Below, one piece after another: positions 1 to 8,210 of a stretch of 64,000 nt of DNA (the stretch's first letter is position 1; the number at the start of each line of letters is the position of its first letter). The DNA lies in assembly GCF_018919205.1 (NCBI RefSeq), contig NZ_JAHLQN010000001.1:2852001-2916000 (forward strand), in the 5' to 3' direction. This DNA is from Dysosmobacter acutus. Its GTDB lineage: Bacteria; Bacillota; Clostridia; Oscillospirales; Oscillospiraceae. The notes beneath the pieces were generated by a model, which ran no database searches, had not been told where the DNA came from, and saw only the letters and a program-made list of their open reading frames with translations. The position numbers were made by a program, and so were the translations under genes.

Positions 1-1434
1 GGTCAGCAGCAGCGCCACAATCAGATACCCGCCGGAGGCATTGACGATCAGGGTGATGAGCTTGGTGCCGATGCCGGTGGTGGTGATGACGCAGGCGATG
101 ATACCGGCCACCGCGCAGGCAATGCCCACAGTCAGGGTGCTCTTGGCGCCGTTTTCCAGCGCGTCCAGGAAACGGCTCAGGTTCAGCCGGGTCTCCTTGC
201 GGAACATGCTGACAACAATGGCAAGAACCGTTGCAAGAACGGCCGCCATGGCCATGGTGCGGGTGATGATCAGATACACCAGCAGCAAAAGAGGAAGCAG
301 CAGGTAGCCCTGGGCTACAATCAGCCTGCCGAACTGAGGCAGCTGGTCCCGGGGCAGTCCCTTCAGACCCAGCTTCTTAGCCTCAAGATGCACGGTGATA
401 AAGATGCCGGCAAAGTACAGCGCCGCGGGCAAAATGGCCCGGACCGCAATGGAACCGTAAGCCACATTGGCGTACTCCACCATCAAAAAGGCGGCGGCGC
501 CCATGATGGGCGGCATAATCTGCCCGCCGGTGGAGGCGGCCGCTTCCACCGCTCCCGCAAATTCGCCCTTATAGCCGTTGCTCTTCATCAGGGGGATGGT
601 CACGGCGCCGGTGGTCACGGTGTTGCCCACGGAGGAACCGGACACCATGCCGCACAGGGCGCTGGAGATGACCGCCACCTTGGCCGGGCCGCCGGAGGAG
701 CCGCCGGCGATGGAGTTTGCCAACTGGATGAAGAAATTGGAAATCCCTGTCTTTTCCAAAAATGCGCCGAAGATCACGAAGAGGACTATGAACGTGGAGC
801 AGGCCCGGATTGGCGTTCCGATGACGCCCTCCGTCGTATAGAACAGATTGTAAACATTCAGCGCCAGTGATTTTTGAGTCATCGCATAGATGATGAAGCA
901 GCTGGCCACGACCACAATCGGGATGCCTGTGGCTCGGCGGCAGGCCTCCAGCGTGATGAGCACGCCGATGGCGCCCAGGATCACCTGATAGCTCTCCAGC
1001 TTGATGCCCTGCTTGATAATGGCCTGGCAGTTGAAGACGAAGTAGAAATAGGTCCCACCGCCTACAACGCCTAACAGGAGGTCGTACCAGGGGATGTGGT
1101 TCGGTTTTTTCTTGCCCTTTTTCGTTGCCGGGAAGATCAGGAAGATCAGGAAGACCAGCCCTCCCACAAAGGAGGCGCGTTCAATGCGGGTCTCCCAGTT
1201 GAACACCAGGTTGATCAGGACGCTGTACACCGCAAAGGCCACCATCAGATAGCGCACAATGCTTCGGGGCACGCCCTCCCAGATTCGGACGTTGGATTCA
1301 CGGTCAAACTTTTCCAGAACCGCCTGGGCCTCCGCCGCTGCCGCATCTTCCGCCCGGAGTTCCTCTTCGGGACTCAGCGGTCTATCCTGTTCGGCGGCCG
1401 GCCGGGTATCTTCTTTCTTCTTAAAAATTGACAA
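1..1434 (-). CDS. TRAP transporter fused permease (4TM/12TM), 3'-truncated by window edge
   Basis: The first 478 residues of a TRAP transporter large membrane protein are visible; the C-terminus lies beyond the left edge. A charged cytoplasmic N-terminus of about 50 residues is followed by many hydrophobic helices, first a short DctQ-like group and then a DctM-like body with Gly/Ser-rich runs such as AGGSSGGPAKVAV and ASTGGQIMPPIMGAAAF that are typical of the fused family. It should carry out Na+- or H+-coupled uptake of an organic acid delivered by the binding protein encoded upstream. I chose the TTG start at 1434 because a GGGAGG lies about 10 nt upstream and it fits just after the DUF1850 gene. 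Substrate unknown. Confidence 0.9.
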   Translation of the reverse strand, partial: MSIFKKKEDTRPAAEQDRPLSPEEELRAEDAAAAEAQAVLEKFDRESNVRIWEGVPRSIVRYLMVAFAVYSVLINLVFNWETRIERASFVGGLVFLIFLIFPATKKGKKKPNHIPWYDLLLGVVGGGTYFYFVFNCQAIIKQGIKLESYQVILGAIGVLITLEACRRATGIPIVVVASCFIIYAMTQKSLALNVYNLFYTTEGVIGTPIRACSTFIVLFVIFGAFLEKTGISNFFIQLANSIAGGSSGGPAKVAVISSALCGMVSGSSVGNTVTTGAVTIPLMKSNGYKGEFAGAVEAAASTGGQIMPPIMGAAAFLMVEYANVAYGSIAVRAILPAALYFAGIFITVHLEAKKLGLKGLPRDQLPQFGRLIVAQGYLLLPLLLLVYLIITRTMAMAAVLATVLAIVVSMFRKETRLNLSRFLDALENGAKSTLTVGIACAVAGIIACVITTTGIGTKLITLIVNASGGYLIVALLLT

Positions 1435-1462
1435 GGCTCTCGTACCTCCCGTCTGAAATTCC

Positions 1463-1960
1463 TTAGAAAGGACGCCATTGTACCGCAAAGGTCACGCTGC
1501 TGTTGCGCCCGCACAATGTCCGCAGGCTGACTTCCCTCTCTCCAATCCGCAGGATATGGTCGGACACGGTTCCCACCATATACGTCAGCGGTTCTATCCT
1601 GATATTGATGTTTTTTACCTGCATGGAGCCGTCCTCGCCGTAGCTCAGCGTCTCGCCGGGATTGAGCTCCGTCTGTACGCCGGCGCCAAAGGCGAAATAA
1701 TCTGTCTCCACCACATAGAGGTCGGTTTTGTCCCGCACCTCGTAGATATCCCGCACCGGGGACTTGTTCACAGAGTGGACAAACTCCACGCTGAAGCGGC
1801 CCCCCTCCCGTATGGGATATTCCTCATAAATCTGCCCTGTCCTGGAATTTTGGAGAACCAGGTGGTACCCCGGGCTTCCGAACAGGAGGAGCATTGCAGC
1901 CGCGGCGACTAAAAGCGCCGCGGCTGCAAACAGTTTCTGAAGTGACTGCGTTCGGCTCAC
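1463..1960 (-). CDS. DUF1850 domain protein, TRAP-associated
   Basis: 165 residues with one hydrophobic N-terminal segment (about 10-29) and an extracytoplasmic remainder. HSVNKSPVRDIYE at 62-74 matches the HSV..(S/T)PV.(D/E).YE signature of DUF1850, a family found between TAXI binding proteins and fused TRAP permeases. It starts with GTG at 1960, directly abutting the TAA of the TAXI gene, so translation is probably coupled. Its biochemical role is not established; accessory role in the same transporter is inferred from context. Confidence 0.88.
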   Translation of the reverse strand: MSRTQSLQKLFAAAALLVAAAAMLLLFGSPGYHLVLQNSRTGQIYEEYPIREGGRFSVEFVHSVNKSPVRDIYEVRDKTDLYVVETDYFAFGAGVQTELNPGETLSYGEDGSMQVKNINIRIEPLTYMVGTVSDHILRIGEREVSLRTLCGRNSSVTFAVQWRPF

Positions 1961-2992
1961 TTACATTGCGCCAACTTCCTTGTAGTACTTCTCAGCACCG
2001 GCGTGGAAGGGGATGGAAATGCCGGAGACGCCGGTCTCGGTATTGAGCAGCTCGCCCTTGGAATGGCCCGCGGCGATGTCGCTCTGGTACTCAAACATAC
2101 CCTTGGTGAACTCATAGATCACATCCTCGGACACGTCGTTCCTTGCAACGATGGTCGCCATGACGGCCACAGTCTGCACGTCATCCGCCACGCAGGAGTA
2201 GGTGCCGCCGGGAATGGTGACCGCGGTGTAGAAGCCATAGTCCTTCTGCAGGGCCGCCAGGTGCTCGTCGTCGATGGGCAGCACATTGAAGGTGTAGGTG
2301 GAAGAGAGCTCGGTCACAGCGGTGGTCGGCGCGCCGGCGGTGACAAAGGCCGCGTCGATGGTGCCGTTTTTCAGAGAGTCGGCGCTGTCGGCGAAGGACT
2401 GGTTGTTGACGGTGATGTCGTCAAAGCTCAGGCCATAGGCGGCCAGAATCTGGCGGGCGTTGAACTCCACGCCGGAACCCGCGTCGCCCACGGAGACCTT
2501 CTTGCCCTTGAGCTGGTCGATGGAGGTGATGGAGGAGTTGGCGATCACCTGAACCTCTTCAGGATAGCAGGATGCCACGGCGGAGAAGGAGGTGCAGGCG
2601 TCTTCCCCGTCAAACATGTCGGTTCCGGTGTAGGCGTAGTACATCACGTCGTTCTGTACAATGGCCAACTGGTTCTCGCCGGCATCCACCAGCTGGATGT
2701 TGGCCTTGGAGGCACCAGTGGAGACCACGGCGATATCCAGCACGCTGCCTAACTTCTCATTGAGCACCTGGGCCAGAACGCCGGAGAATCCGTAGTATGT
2801 ACCGGAGGTGCCGCCGGTGGCCATGGACAGCGAGGTGGGGGTGCCGGACGCTCCGCCGGAGGATGCGCCGCTGCCGGAGGCGGAACCGGAACCGGAAGCA
2901 GCCCCTCCTCCGCCACCGCCGGAGTTACCGCAGCCGGCCAGCAAAGAGGCGACCATGACCAGCGCCAGAATCAGAGACAAAAACTTTTTCAT
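1961..2992 (-). CDS. TAXI family TRAP transporter solute-binding lipoprotein
   Basis: 343 residues. A lipoprotein signal peptide ends in the lipobox LLAGC with Cys21, followed by a Gly/Ser linker and the TAXI core, which opens with SMATGGTSGTYYGFSGVLAQ and continues with VSTGASKANIQLVDAGENQ. It is the extracellular substrate receptor for the permease encoded downstream. First gene of a three-gene operon with DUF1850 and the fused permease. TAXI proteins bind small organic acids including glutamate in some bacteria; the ligand here cannot be read from the sequence. Confidence 0.93.
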   Translation of the reverse strand: MKKFLSLILALVMVASLLAGCGNSGGGGGGAASGSGSASGSGASSGGASGTPTSLSMATGGTSGTYYGFSGVLAQVLNEKLGSVLDIAVVSTGASKANIQLVDAGENQLAIVQNDVMYYAYTGTDMFDGEDACTSFSAVASCYPEEVQVIANSSITSIDQLKGKKVSVGDAGSGVEFNARQILAAYGLSFDDITVNNQSFADSADSLKNGTIDAAFVTAGAPTTAVTELSSTYTFNVLPIDDEHLAALQKDYGFYTAVTIPGGTYSCVADDVQTVAVMATIVARNDVSEDVIYEFTKGMFEYQSDIAAGHSKGELLNTETGVSGISIPFHAGAEKYYKEVGAM

Positions 2993-3372
2993 GTTACTTC
3001 TCCTTTACCCAAAAAATTTGGAAGCTCAGGATCTTCCCTGGAGCATATTGTAACCCATTTTGTTCCATTTTGCAAGTATCATTTCTCTATTTTGCATTTC
3101 TGCATTCTCCTTCGCCCTCCACTTTTCTTCTTTTTGGATATTTTTATTGCAAATATCCCAAATTTATCTCCGCTATATTTTATTTTTTACGACATTTTTT
3201 GCAAATATGAAAATCTTGGCACAATTTTTGCTTGACATGATTTTGAATTTTTTATTACATTAACTTGCAATATCAGCTGACTTTCCCTGAATTTTTGCCT
3301 GTTTTTGCATATTTTGTACAGTATTTTTGCAAATTATCATTTGCTTTTTGGTCAGTTTGTCTTTTCCTGTAT
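2993..3372. other. AT-rich intergenic region upstream of the TRAP operon
   Basis: About 380 bases strikingly richer in A+T than either neighbour. It must hold the minus-strand promoter of the TRAP operon, but I could not pick one confidently. On the plus strand TTGACA at 3233 with a later TACATT looks promoter-like but leads to no gene. The short reading frames here are low-complexity Phe/Leu-rich strings and are not believable genes. Confidence 0.6.
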
Positions 3373-3410
3373 AAAAAAGCAACCCTGCCAAAAGGCAGAG
3401 TTGCTTTTTT
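3373..3410 (-). terminator. thrS intrinsic terminator
   Basis: Inverted repeat with arms 3373-3389 and 3394-3410, an AAAA loop and T6/A6 flanks on both sides, so it can work in both directions. It lies 20 nt after the thrS stop. Confidence 0.88.
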
Positions 3411-3429
3411 GCACAAATTCTATATTCTT

Positions 3430-5217
3430 TTACTTCTTCGCTTTGGTATCTACCACATTTTTCAGCAGCGCGGCAAACTTGGGAAGGCTCATGACGCCTA
3501 AATCGCCTTCGGCGCGATGGCGGACCGCCACCTCTCCGTTCTCTACCTCCTTGTCGCCCACCACCAGCATATAGGGCACTTTCTCCAGCTGAGCTTCACG
3601 GATCTTCTTGCCGATTTTTTCATTGCGCTCGTCCACTTCCACCCGGAAGCCCTGCTCAGAGAGCTCCTTTTGCAGCTTGACGCTGTACTCGGCAGCCCGG
3701 TCGGTGATGGGCAGAATGCGAACCTGCTCCGGCGCCATCCAGGTGGGCAGAGCGCCGGCGTACTCCTCCAGCAGGTAGGCCAGCGTCCGCTCATAGCAGC
3801 CAAGGCTGGTCCGGTGAATGATATACGGAATCTTTTTCTGGCCATCCGCATCCACATACTCCATGCCGAACTGCTTGGCCAGCAGCATATCGATCTGGAT
3901 GGTGACCAGCGTGTCCTCCTTGCCGAAGACGTTCTTGTACTGGATATCCAACTTGGGGCCGTAGAAGGCGGCCTCGTCAATGCCCACGGTGTAGTGGACA
4001 TCCAGATCATCCAAAATCTGGCCCATGACCCGCTGGGCCTCGTCCCACTGTTCGGCGGTACCCTCGTACTTGTTGTTGGGGTTGGCGGGGTCCCACTGGG
4101 AGAAGCGGAAGGTGCACTTGTCCAGCAGTCCCACGGTGCCCAGACAGTACTTGGCCAGGTCCAGGCATCCTTTGAACTCCTCCTCCAGCTGCTCGGGGCG
4201 GAGCACCAGATGGCCCTCGGAAATGGTGAACTGGCGGACGCGGATCAGGCCGTGCATCTCACCGGAATCCTCGTTGCGGAAGAGGGTGGAGGTCTCTCCC
4301 AGGCGCATGGGCAGATCGCGGTAGCTGCGGCCCCGGTTCAGAAAGACCTGGTACTGGAAGGGACAGGTCATGGGGCGCAGGGCAAAGCACTCCTTGGTGT
4401 AATCGTCAGGATCACCCAACACGAACATGCCATCCAGGTAGTGATCCCAGTGGCCGGAGATCTTGTAGAGCTCCCGCTTGGCCATATAGGGGGTCTTGGT
4501 CAGAAGGTAGCCCCGCTTTTGCTCCTCGTCCTCCACCCAGCGCTGGAGCGTCTGGATGGTGCGGGCGCCCTTGGGCAGCAGGATGGGCAGGCCCTGGCCG
4601 ATGACGTCTACGGTGGTGAAATACTCCAGCTCCCGGCCAATCTTGTTGTGGTCCCGCTTGAGCGCCTCCTCCTGCTGCCTGAGGTACTCGTCCAGCTCCT
4701 CCTTCTTGGGGAAGGCCACGCCGTAAATGCGCTGGAGCTGCTTGCGGGAGGAGTCGCCCCGCCAGTAGGCGGCGTTGCAGGCGGTGAGCTTGATGGCATT
4801 GCCCTTGATGCGGCCGGTGGAGTCCAGGTGAGGGCCCGCGCACAGGTCGGTGAAGTCGCCCTGCTTGTAGAAGCTGATGACCGCGTCCTCAGGCAGGTCG
4901 CGGATCAGCTCCACCTTGTACGGCTCGCCCTTTTCCTCCATAAATTTGACAGCCTCTTCCCGGGGCAGCTCAAAGCGCTCCAGCTTCAGCTTCTCCTTGC
5001 AGATCTTGCGCATTTCCGCCTCGATCTTCTCCAGGTCCTCGGGGGTGAAGGTCTCCTTGGCGTCCAGGTCGTAGTAAAAGCCGTTGTCGATGCTGGGGCC
5101 GATGGCCAGCTTAGTCTCCGGCCAGAGGCGCTTCACCGCCTGGGCCAGGACGTGGGAGCAGGTGTGCCAGTAGGTTTTCCGGTACTGCTCATTTTCAAAT
5201 GTGTACAGATCAGACAT
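3430..5217 (-). CDS. thrS: Threonyl-tRNA synthetase (TGS-less form)
   Basis: 595 residues from the ATG at 5217, which has AAAGGAGG eight bases upstream; a longer frame runs into the T-box and is not translated. The protein starts directly with the editing (SAD-like) domain, HTCSHVLAQ with the HxxxH pair near residues 18-22, followed by the class II core (MTCPFQY with a zinc Cys; FRNEDSGEMHGLIRVRQFT motif 2) and the anticodon-binding domain (VRILPITDRAAEYSVKLQKE). The usual N-terminal TGS domain of about 60 residues is absent, as in some other Clostridia. Charges tRNA-Thr. Expression is controlled by the T-box leader. Confidence 0.97.
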   Translation of the reverse strand: MSDLYTFENEQYRKTYWHTCSHVLAQAVKRLWPETKLAIGPSIDNGFYYDLDAKETFTPEDLEKIEAEMRKICKEKLKLERFELPREEAVKFMEEKGEPYKVELIRDLPEDAVISFYKQGDFTDLCAGPHLDSTGRIKGNAIKLTACNAAYWRGDSSRKQLQRIYGVAFPKKEELDEYLRQQEEALKRDHNKIGRELEYFTTVDVIGQGLPILLPKGARTIQTLQRWVEDEEQKRGYLLTKTPYMAKRELYKISGHWDHYLDGMFVLGDPDDYTKECFALRPMTCPFQYQVFLNRGRSYRDLPMRLGETSTLFRNEDSGEMHGLIRVRQFTISEGHLVLRPEQLEEEFKGCLDLAKYCLGTVGLLDKCTFRFSQWDPANPNNKYEGTAEQWDEAQRVMGQILDDLDVHYTVGIDEAAFYGPKLDIQYKNVFGKEDTLVTIQIDMLLAKQFGMEYVDADGQKKIPYIIHRTSLGCYERTLAYLLEEYAGALPTWMAPEQVRILPITDRAAEYSVKLQKELSEQGFRVEVDERNEKIGKKIREAQLEKVPYMLVVGDKEVENGEVAVRHRAEGDLGVMSLPKFAALLKNVVDTKAKK

Positions 5218-5513
5218 TGCAGTTTCCTCCTTTGCACTGCGGGGCAGGCAAATAAAAATCCCACCCCTGAAACTCAGGGGTGGGATACAAAAGACGTATT
5301 CCACGGTTCCACCCTGCTTGCGCTCTTTAAAAGCGCCGCTCGTGTCCTCTGTAACGGGAGGTCCCGTCCCGGTTTACTGAGGTTTCCCCGTTCAGCGGGC
5401 GGCTCCAAGGCGGTGGCTGTTCCGACTCCGTCAAGGGCCGCTTCCAGCATCTGCGGCCCCTCTCTGTCGACTTCCCCGGACAGCGTCCTTTTCCAAGCCT
5501 TTTCCTATCAATG
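5218..5513 (-). promoter_or_regulatory. T-box leader of thrS
   Basis: The minus strand carries the T-box core AGGGTGGAACCGTGG at 5315-5301, the sequence that pairs with the uncharged tRNA acceptor end, followed by a strong terminator hairpin. Upstream, the region down to 5513 is long enough for stem I; GACAGAGAGG resembles the AG-bulge motif and an ACC Thr codon near 5416-5412 is a candidate specifier. Known mechanism: uncharged tRNA-Thr binding prevents terminator folding and raises thrS expression. The specifier position is an inference. Confidence 0.9.
5255..5284 (-). terminator. T-box regulatory terminator
   Basis: Near-perfect stem CCCACCCCTGA / TCAGGGGTGGG (5260-5284) followed on the minus strand by ATTTTTATTT, placed between the T-box core and the thrS ribosome site. 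Confidence 0.9.
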
Positions 5514-5519
5514 CACCTT

Positions 5520-5548
5520 ATGTTAGCACGCCTCTCCCCCGCTGTCAA
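5520..5548 (-). promoter_or_regulatory. Predicted sigma-A promoter of thrS
   Basis: TTGACA (5548-5543), 17-bp spacer, TAACAT (5525-5520) on the minus strand; predicted start near 5513, which fixes the 5' end of the T-box leader. Confidence 0.6.
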
Positions 5549-5754
5549 GCGCACATTTCATAAAAATTTGTCCCTGCTCTGTGCATTTTCTCCAGATTCT
5601 CTTCGGTCTCCTCCGTGCAAATTTTGCAACCTTTTTGGGGATATACTTTTTATTTTTGGAAGATTTTAAGAATTGACAAACTATTTTTATGAAAATACAT
5701 GGCGATTTTATAAGACGCCTCCCCGGCCTGCCGCAGCCGGATGAAAGGCCGCTT

Positions 5755-6429
5755 TTATCTCACCATCAGCCGCAGGGGCACCAGCAGAGCGAAAAACACC
5801 GGCTGGTGGAGCAGGTACACCGGAAGCGCCTGACGGCCCAGCCGTGAAAGCGCCGTGGGGCGGAGCTCCGCAAACTGAAAGCGCCGGGCCCAGCCGCCTA
5901 TCCGCGCGCCGGCAAAGAACAAAAACATCCATGGGACCAGTGGGAAGTAGTCATAGGAGGCCATTCCGGGCCAGGGAAGACCCATCACCCAGAGCAAAGG
6001 GCCGCGCAGCGGGGTGGTCTTCAGCCAAAGCAGCGACAAGAAGAAGGCTCCGGCGTGGACCGCCGCCGGCAGGCAATCGGTCCATCTCCCCACCAATGCG
6101 TAGAGGAGCATGCATACGGACAGCAGGTGTAAAATGCCGAAATGGATGGGAAATCCGGCGGCCCGGGTCACAGCGGTAAGGGCCATGGCCACGGCCAAAA
6201 GCCGGGCGCCCCGGCGGCCGTTGCTCCTTGAAAAGCGGCAGCTCATGCCGGACAGCGCCACAAAAACCCCGGCGAACAGATAGTGTCCCGCCGCAAACAG
6301 CGGGTTCCAAAAAAGCCACCGGGGCGCGTCGAAAAGCAGCACCAGGTCGTAGAGCAGGTGGTGAATCACCATCAGCGCCACCGACAGGCCCCGCAGCGCG
6401 TCCAGACGGCGCAGCCTCACTTTTCCCAC
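5755..6429 (-). CDS. DUF1624 / heparan-alpha-glucosaminide N-acetyltransferase-like membrane protein
   Basis: 224 residues, about six hydrophobic helices. The opening RLRRLDALRGLSVALMVIHH is the signature of the DUF1624 (HGSNAT catalytic-like) family of membrane acyltransferase-related proteins, with the conserved RxDxxRG and a His in the first helix. It stands alone on the minus strand, divergent from the LysR gene. Substrate and acyl donor unknown; a role in modifying cell-surface glycans would be typical but is inference. Confidence 0.8.
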   Translation of the reverse strand: MGKVRLRRLDALRGLSVALMVIHHLLYDLVLLFDAPRWLFWNPLFAAGHYLFAGVFVALSGMSCRFSRSNGRRGARLLAVAMALTAVTRAAGFPIHFGILHLLSVCMLLYALVGRWTDCLPAAVHAGAFFLSLLWLKTTPLRGPLLWVMGLPWPGMASYDYFPLVPWMFLFFAGARIGGWARRFQFAELRPTALSRLGRQALPVYLLHQPVFFALLVPLRLMVR

Positions 6430-6487
6430 AGCCTTCCCCCCTTTGTAGATGCAATTCAGTATGGCAGGTTTTGGCCAAGTTTAAACC

Positions 6488-6516
6488 TTGCCTTTTTCGA
6501 CACGCTCCTTTATAAT
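6488..6516 (+). promoter_or_regulatory. Predicted promoter of the LysR gene
   Basis: TTGCCT (6488-6493), 17-bp spacer, perfect TATAAT (6511-6516). It lies 32 nt upstream of the chosen start. Confidence 0.6.
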
Positions 6517-6547
6517 AAAGCTTGATTTTCACATGAGGAGGTCGGCC

Positions 6548-7435
6548 ATGTCAGTCAAGCTGGAACTCTACCGAATATTCAAAGAGGTGGCGGAGGCCGG
6601 AAATATCTCCGTGGCCGCCCGGAACCTCTATATCTCCCAGTCCGCGGTCAGCCAGTCGGTGAAGCAGCTGGAGAACGAGCTGCAGGTGCGGCTCTTTTCC
6701 CGCAGTCCCCGGGGCGTGACGCTGACCAGTGAGGGGCAGCTGCTCTACGAGTATGTCCGCAGCGCCATCAGCCTGTTGGAGACCGGTGAGGACAAAATCT
6801 CCCAGACCAGGGAGCTTTTGATGGGCGACCTGGTCATCGGAGCCAGCGACACGGTCACCAGCTGGTTTCTGCTGCCCTATCTGGAGTCCTTTCACAAGGA
6901 GTATCCGGCCATCCGGCTGCAGATCACCAGCGGCCGGAGCCAGAAGGTGCTTGGACTTCTCAAGTCCGGCAAGGTGGACATCGCCTTTGCCTCCTCCCCC
7001 TCCGACCCGGCCAACCTGAGCACCTGGCCCTGCTTCGACACCCATGCGGTGTTCGTGGCCTCGGCCAACTATCCCTGCGACTTTGACCATGTCTACACCC
7101 TGGAGGAGATCGCCCGCTTCCCCCTGATCCTGCTGGAGAGAAAGGCCAGCTCCCGGGTGTTTTTGGAGCAGTTCTTCCTGCAGAACGGCCTGTCCCTCCA
7201 TCCGGAGATTGAGCTCAGTTCCCGGGGCCTGCTCATCAAGCTGGCCCGGATCGGCCTGGGCGTGGCCGGCGTCACCCGGGAATTTGTGCAGCCCGCGCTG
7301 GACTCCGGCGCCATCCGGCTGCTGAAGACCAACTTCCAGATCCCCGCCCGCTCCGTGGACATGTGCACGCTGAAGTCCGTGTCCCCCACCGCCGCCGCAG
7401 AGCGGTTCATGGCCCTGGTCAAGGCCGGAAACTAA
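6548..7435 (+). CDS. LysR family transcriptional regulator
   Basis: 295 residues. N-terminal winged helix (residues about 4-62) with NISVAARNLYISQSAVSQSV, followed by a linker helix and a periplasmic-binding-like effector domain (from about 90, GDLVIGASDTVTSWFLLPYL). The ATG at 6548 has GAGGAGG just upstream; frames starting earlier overlap the predicted promoter. The genes around it (DUF1624 and the DUF2089 pair) are transcribed toward or away from it, so the target is not obvious. Autoregulation from the upstream gap is usual in the family. Confidence 0.93.
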   Translation: MSVKLELYRIFKEVAEAGNISVAARNLYISQSAVSQSVKQLENELQVRLFSRSPRGVTLTSEGQLLYEYVRSAISLLETGEDKISQTRELLMGDLVIGASDTVTSWFLLPYLESFHKEYPAIRLQITSGRSQKVLGLLKSGKVDIAFASSPSDPANLSTWPCFDTHAVFVASANYPCDFDHVYTLEEIARFPLILLERKASSRVFLEQFFLQNGLSLHPEIELSSRGLLIKLARIGLGVAGVTREFVQPALDSGAIRLLKTNFQIPARSVDMCTLKSVSPTAAAERFMALVKAGN

Positions 7436-7439
7436 TGCA

Positions 7440-7473
7440 AAAAGCCGCCGGGAGCTTCCCGGCGGCTTCTTTT
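7440..7473. terminator. Bidirectional terminator between convergent genes
   Basis: GCCGCCGGGAGCTTCCCGGC-type perfect stem (7444-7466) with A4 before and CTTCTTTT after; serves the LysR gene and the convergent minus-strand membrane protein, whose stop overlaps its edge. Confidence 0.85.
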
Positions 7474-7798
7474 ACAGGTCCTGAATATTCATTTTCTCCA
7501 CCGCGTCCTTTTTCCGCCGCCTCTCCCGGCAGGCAAAGTAGACGGCCAGCAGGACAAAGGTGGGTATGTTGCTCAGCAGCGCCGTGAACAGCGCCATCAG
7601 CGCGGTCTGGAGGGGGCTTTCCCCGGGCATCAGGTTCAGCAGGTACACCAGCGACCACAAAAAGCTTATGCCCGGCAGGATCAACCCCGGCCACCTGCTC
7701 TCCCGCCTGGACAAAAACACCTGAAGCAGGATGACGCCCGCCCCAAACACAAGCAAAAATACGAGGACAACCCACATCATCCTTGTTGCAATTTCCAT
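7472..7798 (-). CDS. Small membrane protein paired with DUF2089 regulator
   Basis: 108 residues with three or four hydrophobic segments (roughly 5-25, 33-53, 62-90) and a basic C-terminus (RERRRKK). The ATG at 7798 has GGAGG nine bases upstream, inside the end of the DUF2089 gene; an ATG at 7807 is possible but badly spaced. No family recognised. Its position directly behind a small DNA-binding protein resembles regulator/membrane-sensor pairs, but that is only context. Confidence 0.7.
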   Translation of the reverse strand: MEIATRMMWVVLVFLLVFGAGVILLQVFLSRRESRWPGLILPGISFLWSLVYLLNLMPGESPLQTALMALFTALLSNIPTFVLLAVYFACRERRRKKDAVEKMNIQDL

Positions 7799-7799
7799 A

Positions 7800-8093
7800 T
7801 CACGCATCCTCCTTTGTCCTGCGGTATTCCGTTACCAGCAGCTTGGCCGTGTCGAAATCCAGCCTGTCATCCACCGCCAGCCGCTTGACCAGGGCCACAT
7901 AGGGCTCCTCCTCCGCCTGCTCGCTCAGGTGGATCTTCTGGATCAGCCGGTCCAGCCGCAGCCGCACGGTAGGATAGGTGACGCCATAGAGCGACGCCAT
8001 CTCCTTCAGGGACCCTGAGCTGAGAATAAATTTTTTGATAAACGTCAGATCCTCGTCCTCCAGGTTTGTCATCCAATCGGGCAGCAGCTCCAT
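7800..8093 (-). CDS. DUF2089 family putative DNA-binding protein
   Basis: 97 residues. The segment LEDEDLTFIKKFILSSGSLK followed by EMASLYGVTYPTVRLRLDRL is the DUF2089 helix-turn-helix core. A start at 8093 is chosen because GAGGG precedes it and the predicted transcription start lies near 8112, which rules out longer frames. Upstream of and overlapping the ribosome site of a small membrane protein. Target genes unknown; many DUF2089 proteins act on their own operon. Confidence 0.85.
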   Translation of the reverse strand: MELLPDWMTNLEDEDLTFIKKFILSSGSLKEMASLYGVTYPTVRLRLDRLIQKIHLSEQAEEEPYVALVKRLAVDDRLDFDTAKLLVTEYRRTKEDA

Positions 8094-8118
8094 TCGTTCA
8101 CCCTCTTTCATAATATTA

Positions 8119-8147
8119 AATATACCCTTTAATTTTATAAAAGTCAA
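8119..8147 (-). promoter_or_regulatory. Predicted promoter of the DUF2089 operon
   Basis: TTGACT (8147-8142), exact 17-bp spacer, TATATT (8124-8119) on the minus strand in an AT-rich patch. Confidence 0.7.
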
Positions 8148-8173
8148 TACTGAATATTAATTTGATTAAATTG

Positions 8174-8209
8174 AAAGGAGTCCGTTCCCCATATGGGACG
8201 GACTCCTTT
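8174..8209 (-). terminator. Terminator after the acetyltransferase gene
   Basis: Stem AAAGGAGTCCG / CGGACTCCTTT around TTCCCCATATGGGA; one base from the stop of the minus-strand acetyltransferase gene. Confidence 0.85.
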
Positions 8210-8210
8210 G

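Noticed and set aside
3233-3260. Plus-strand TTGACA with TACATT in the AT-rich gap
   Set aside because: Resembles a promoter but no plus-strand gene or RNA follows, and such matches are expected by chance in AT-rich DNA.
3060-3501. Two small plus-strand frames in the AT-rich gap before thrS
   Set aside because: Phe/Leu-rich strings without ribosome sites, the second running into the thrS terminator.
3517-5526. 669-codon plus-strand frame opposite thrS
   Set aside because: Antisense shadow of a GC-rich gene; no ribosome site and Leu/Val/Gly-rich low-complexity translation, while the minus strand is a textbook ThrRS.
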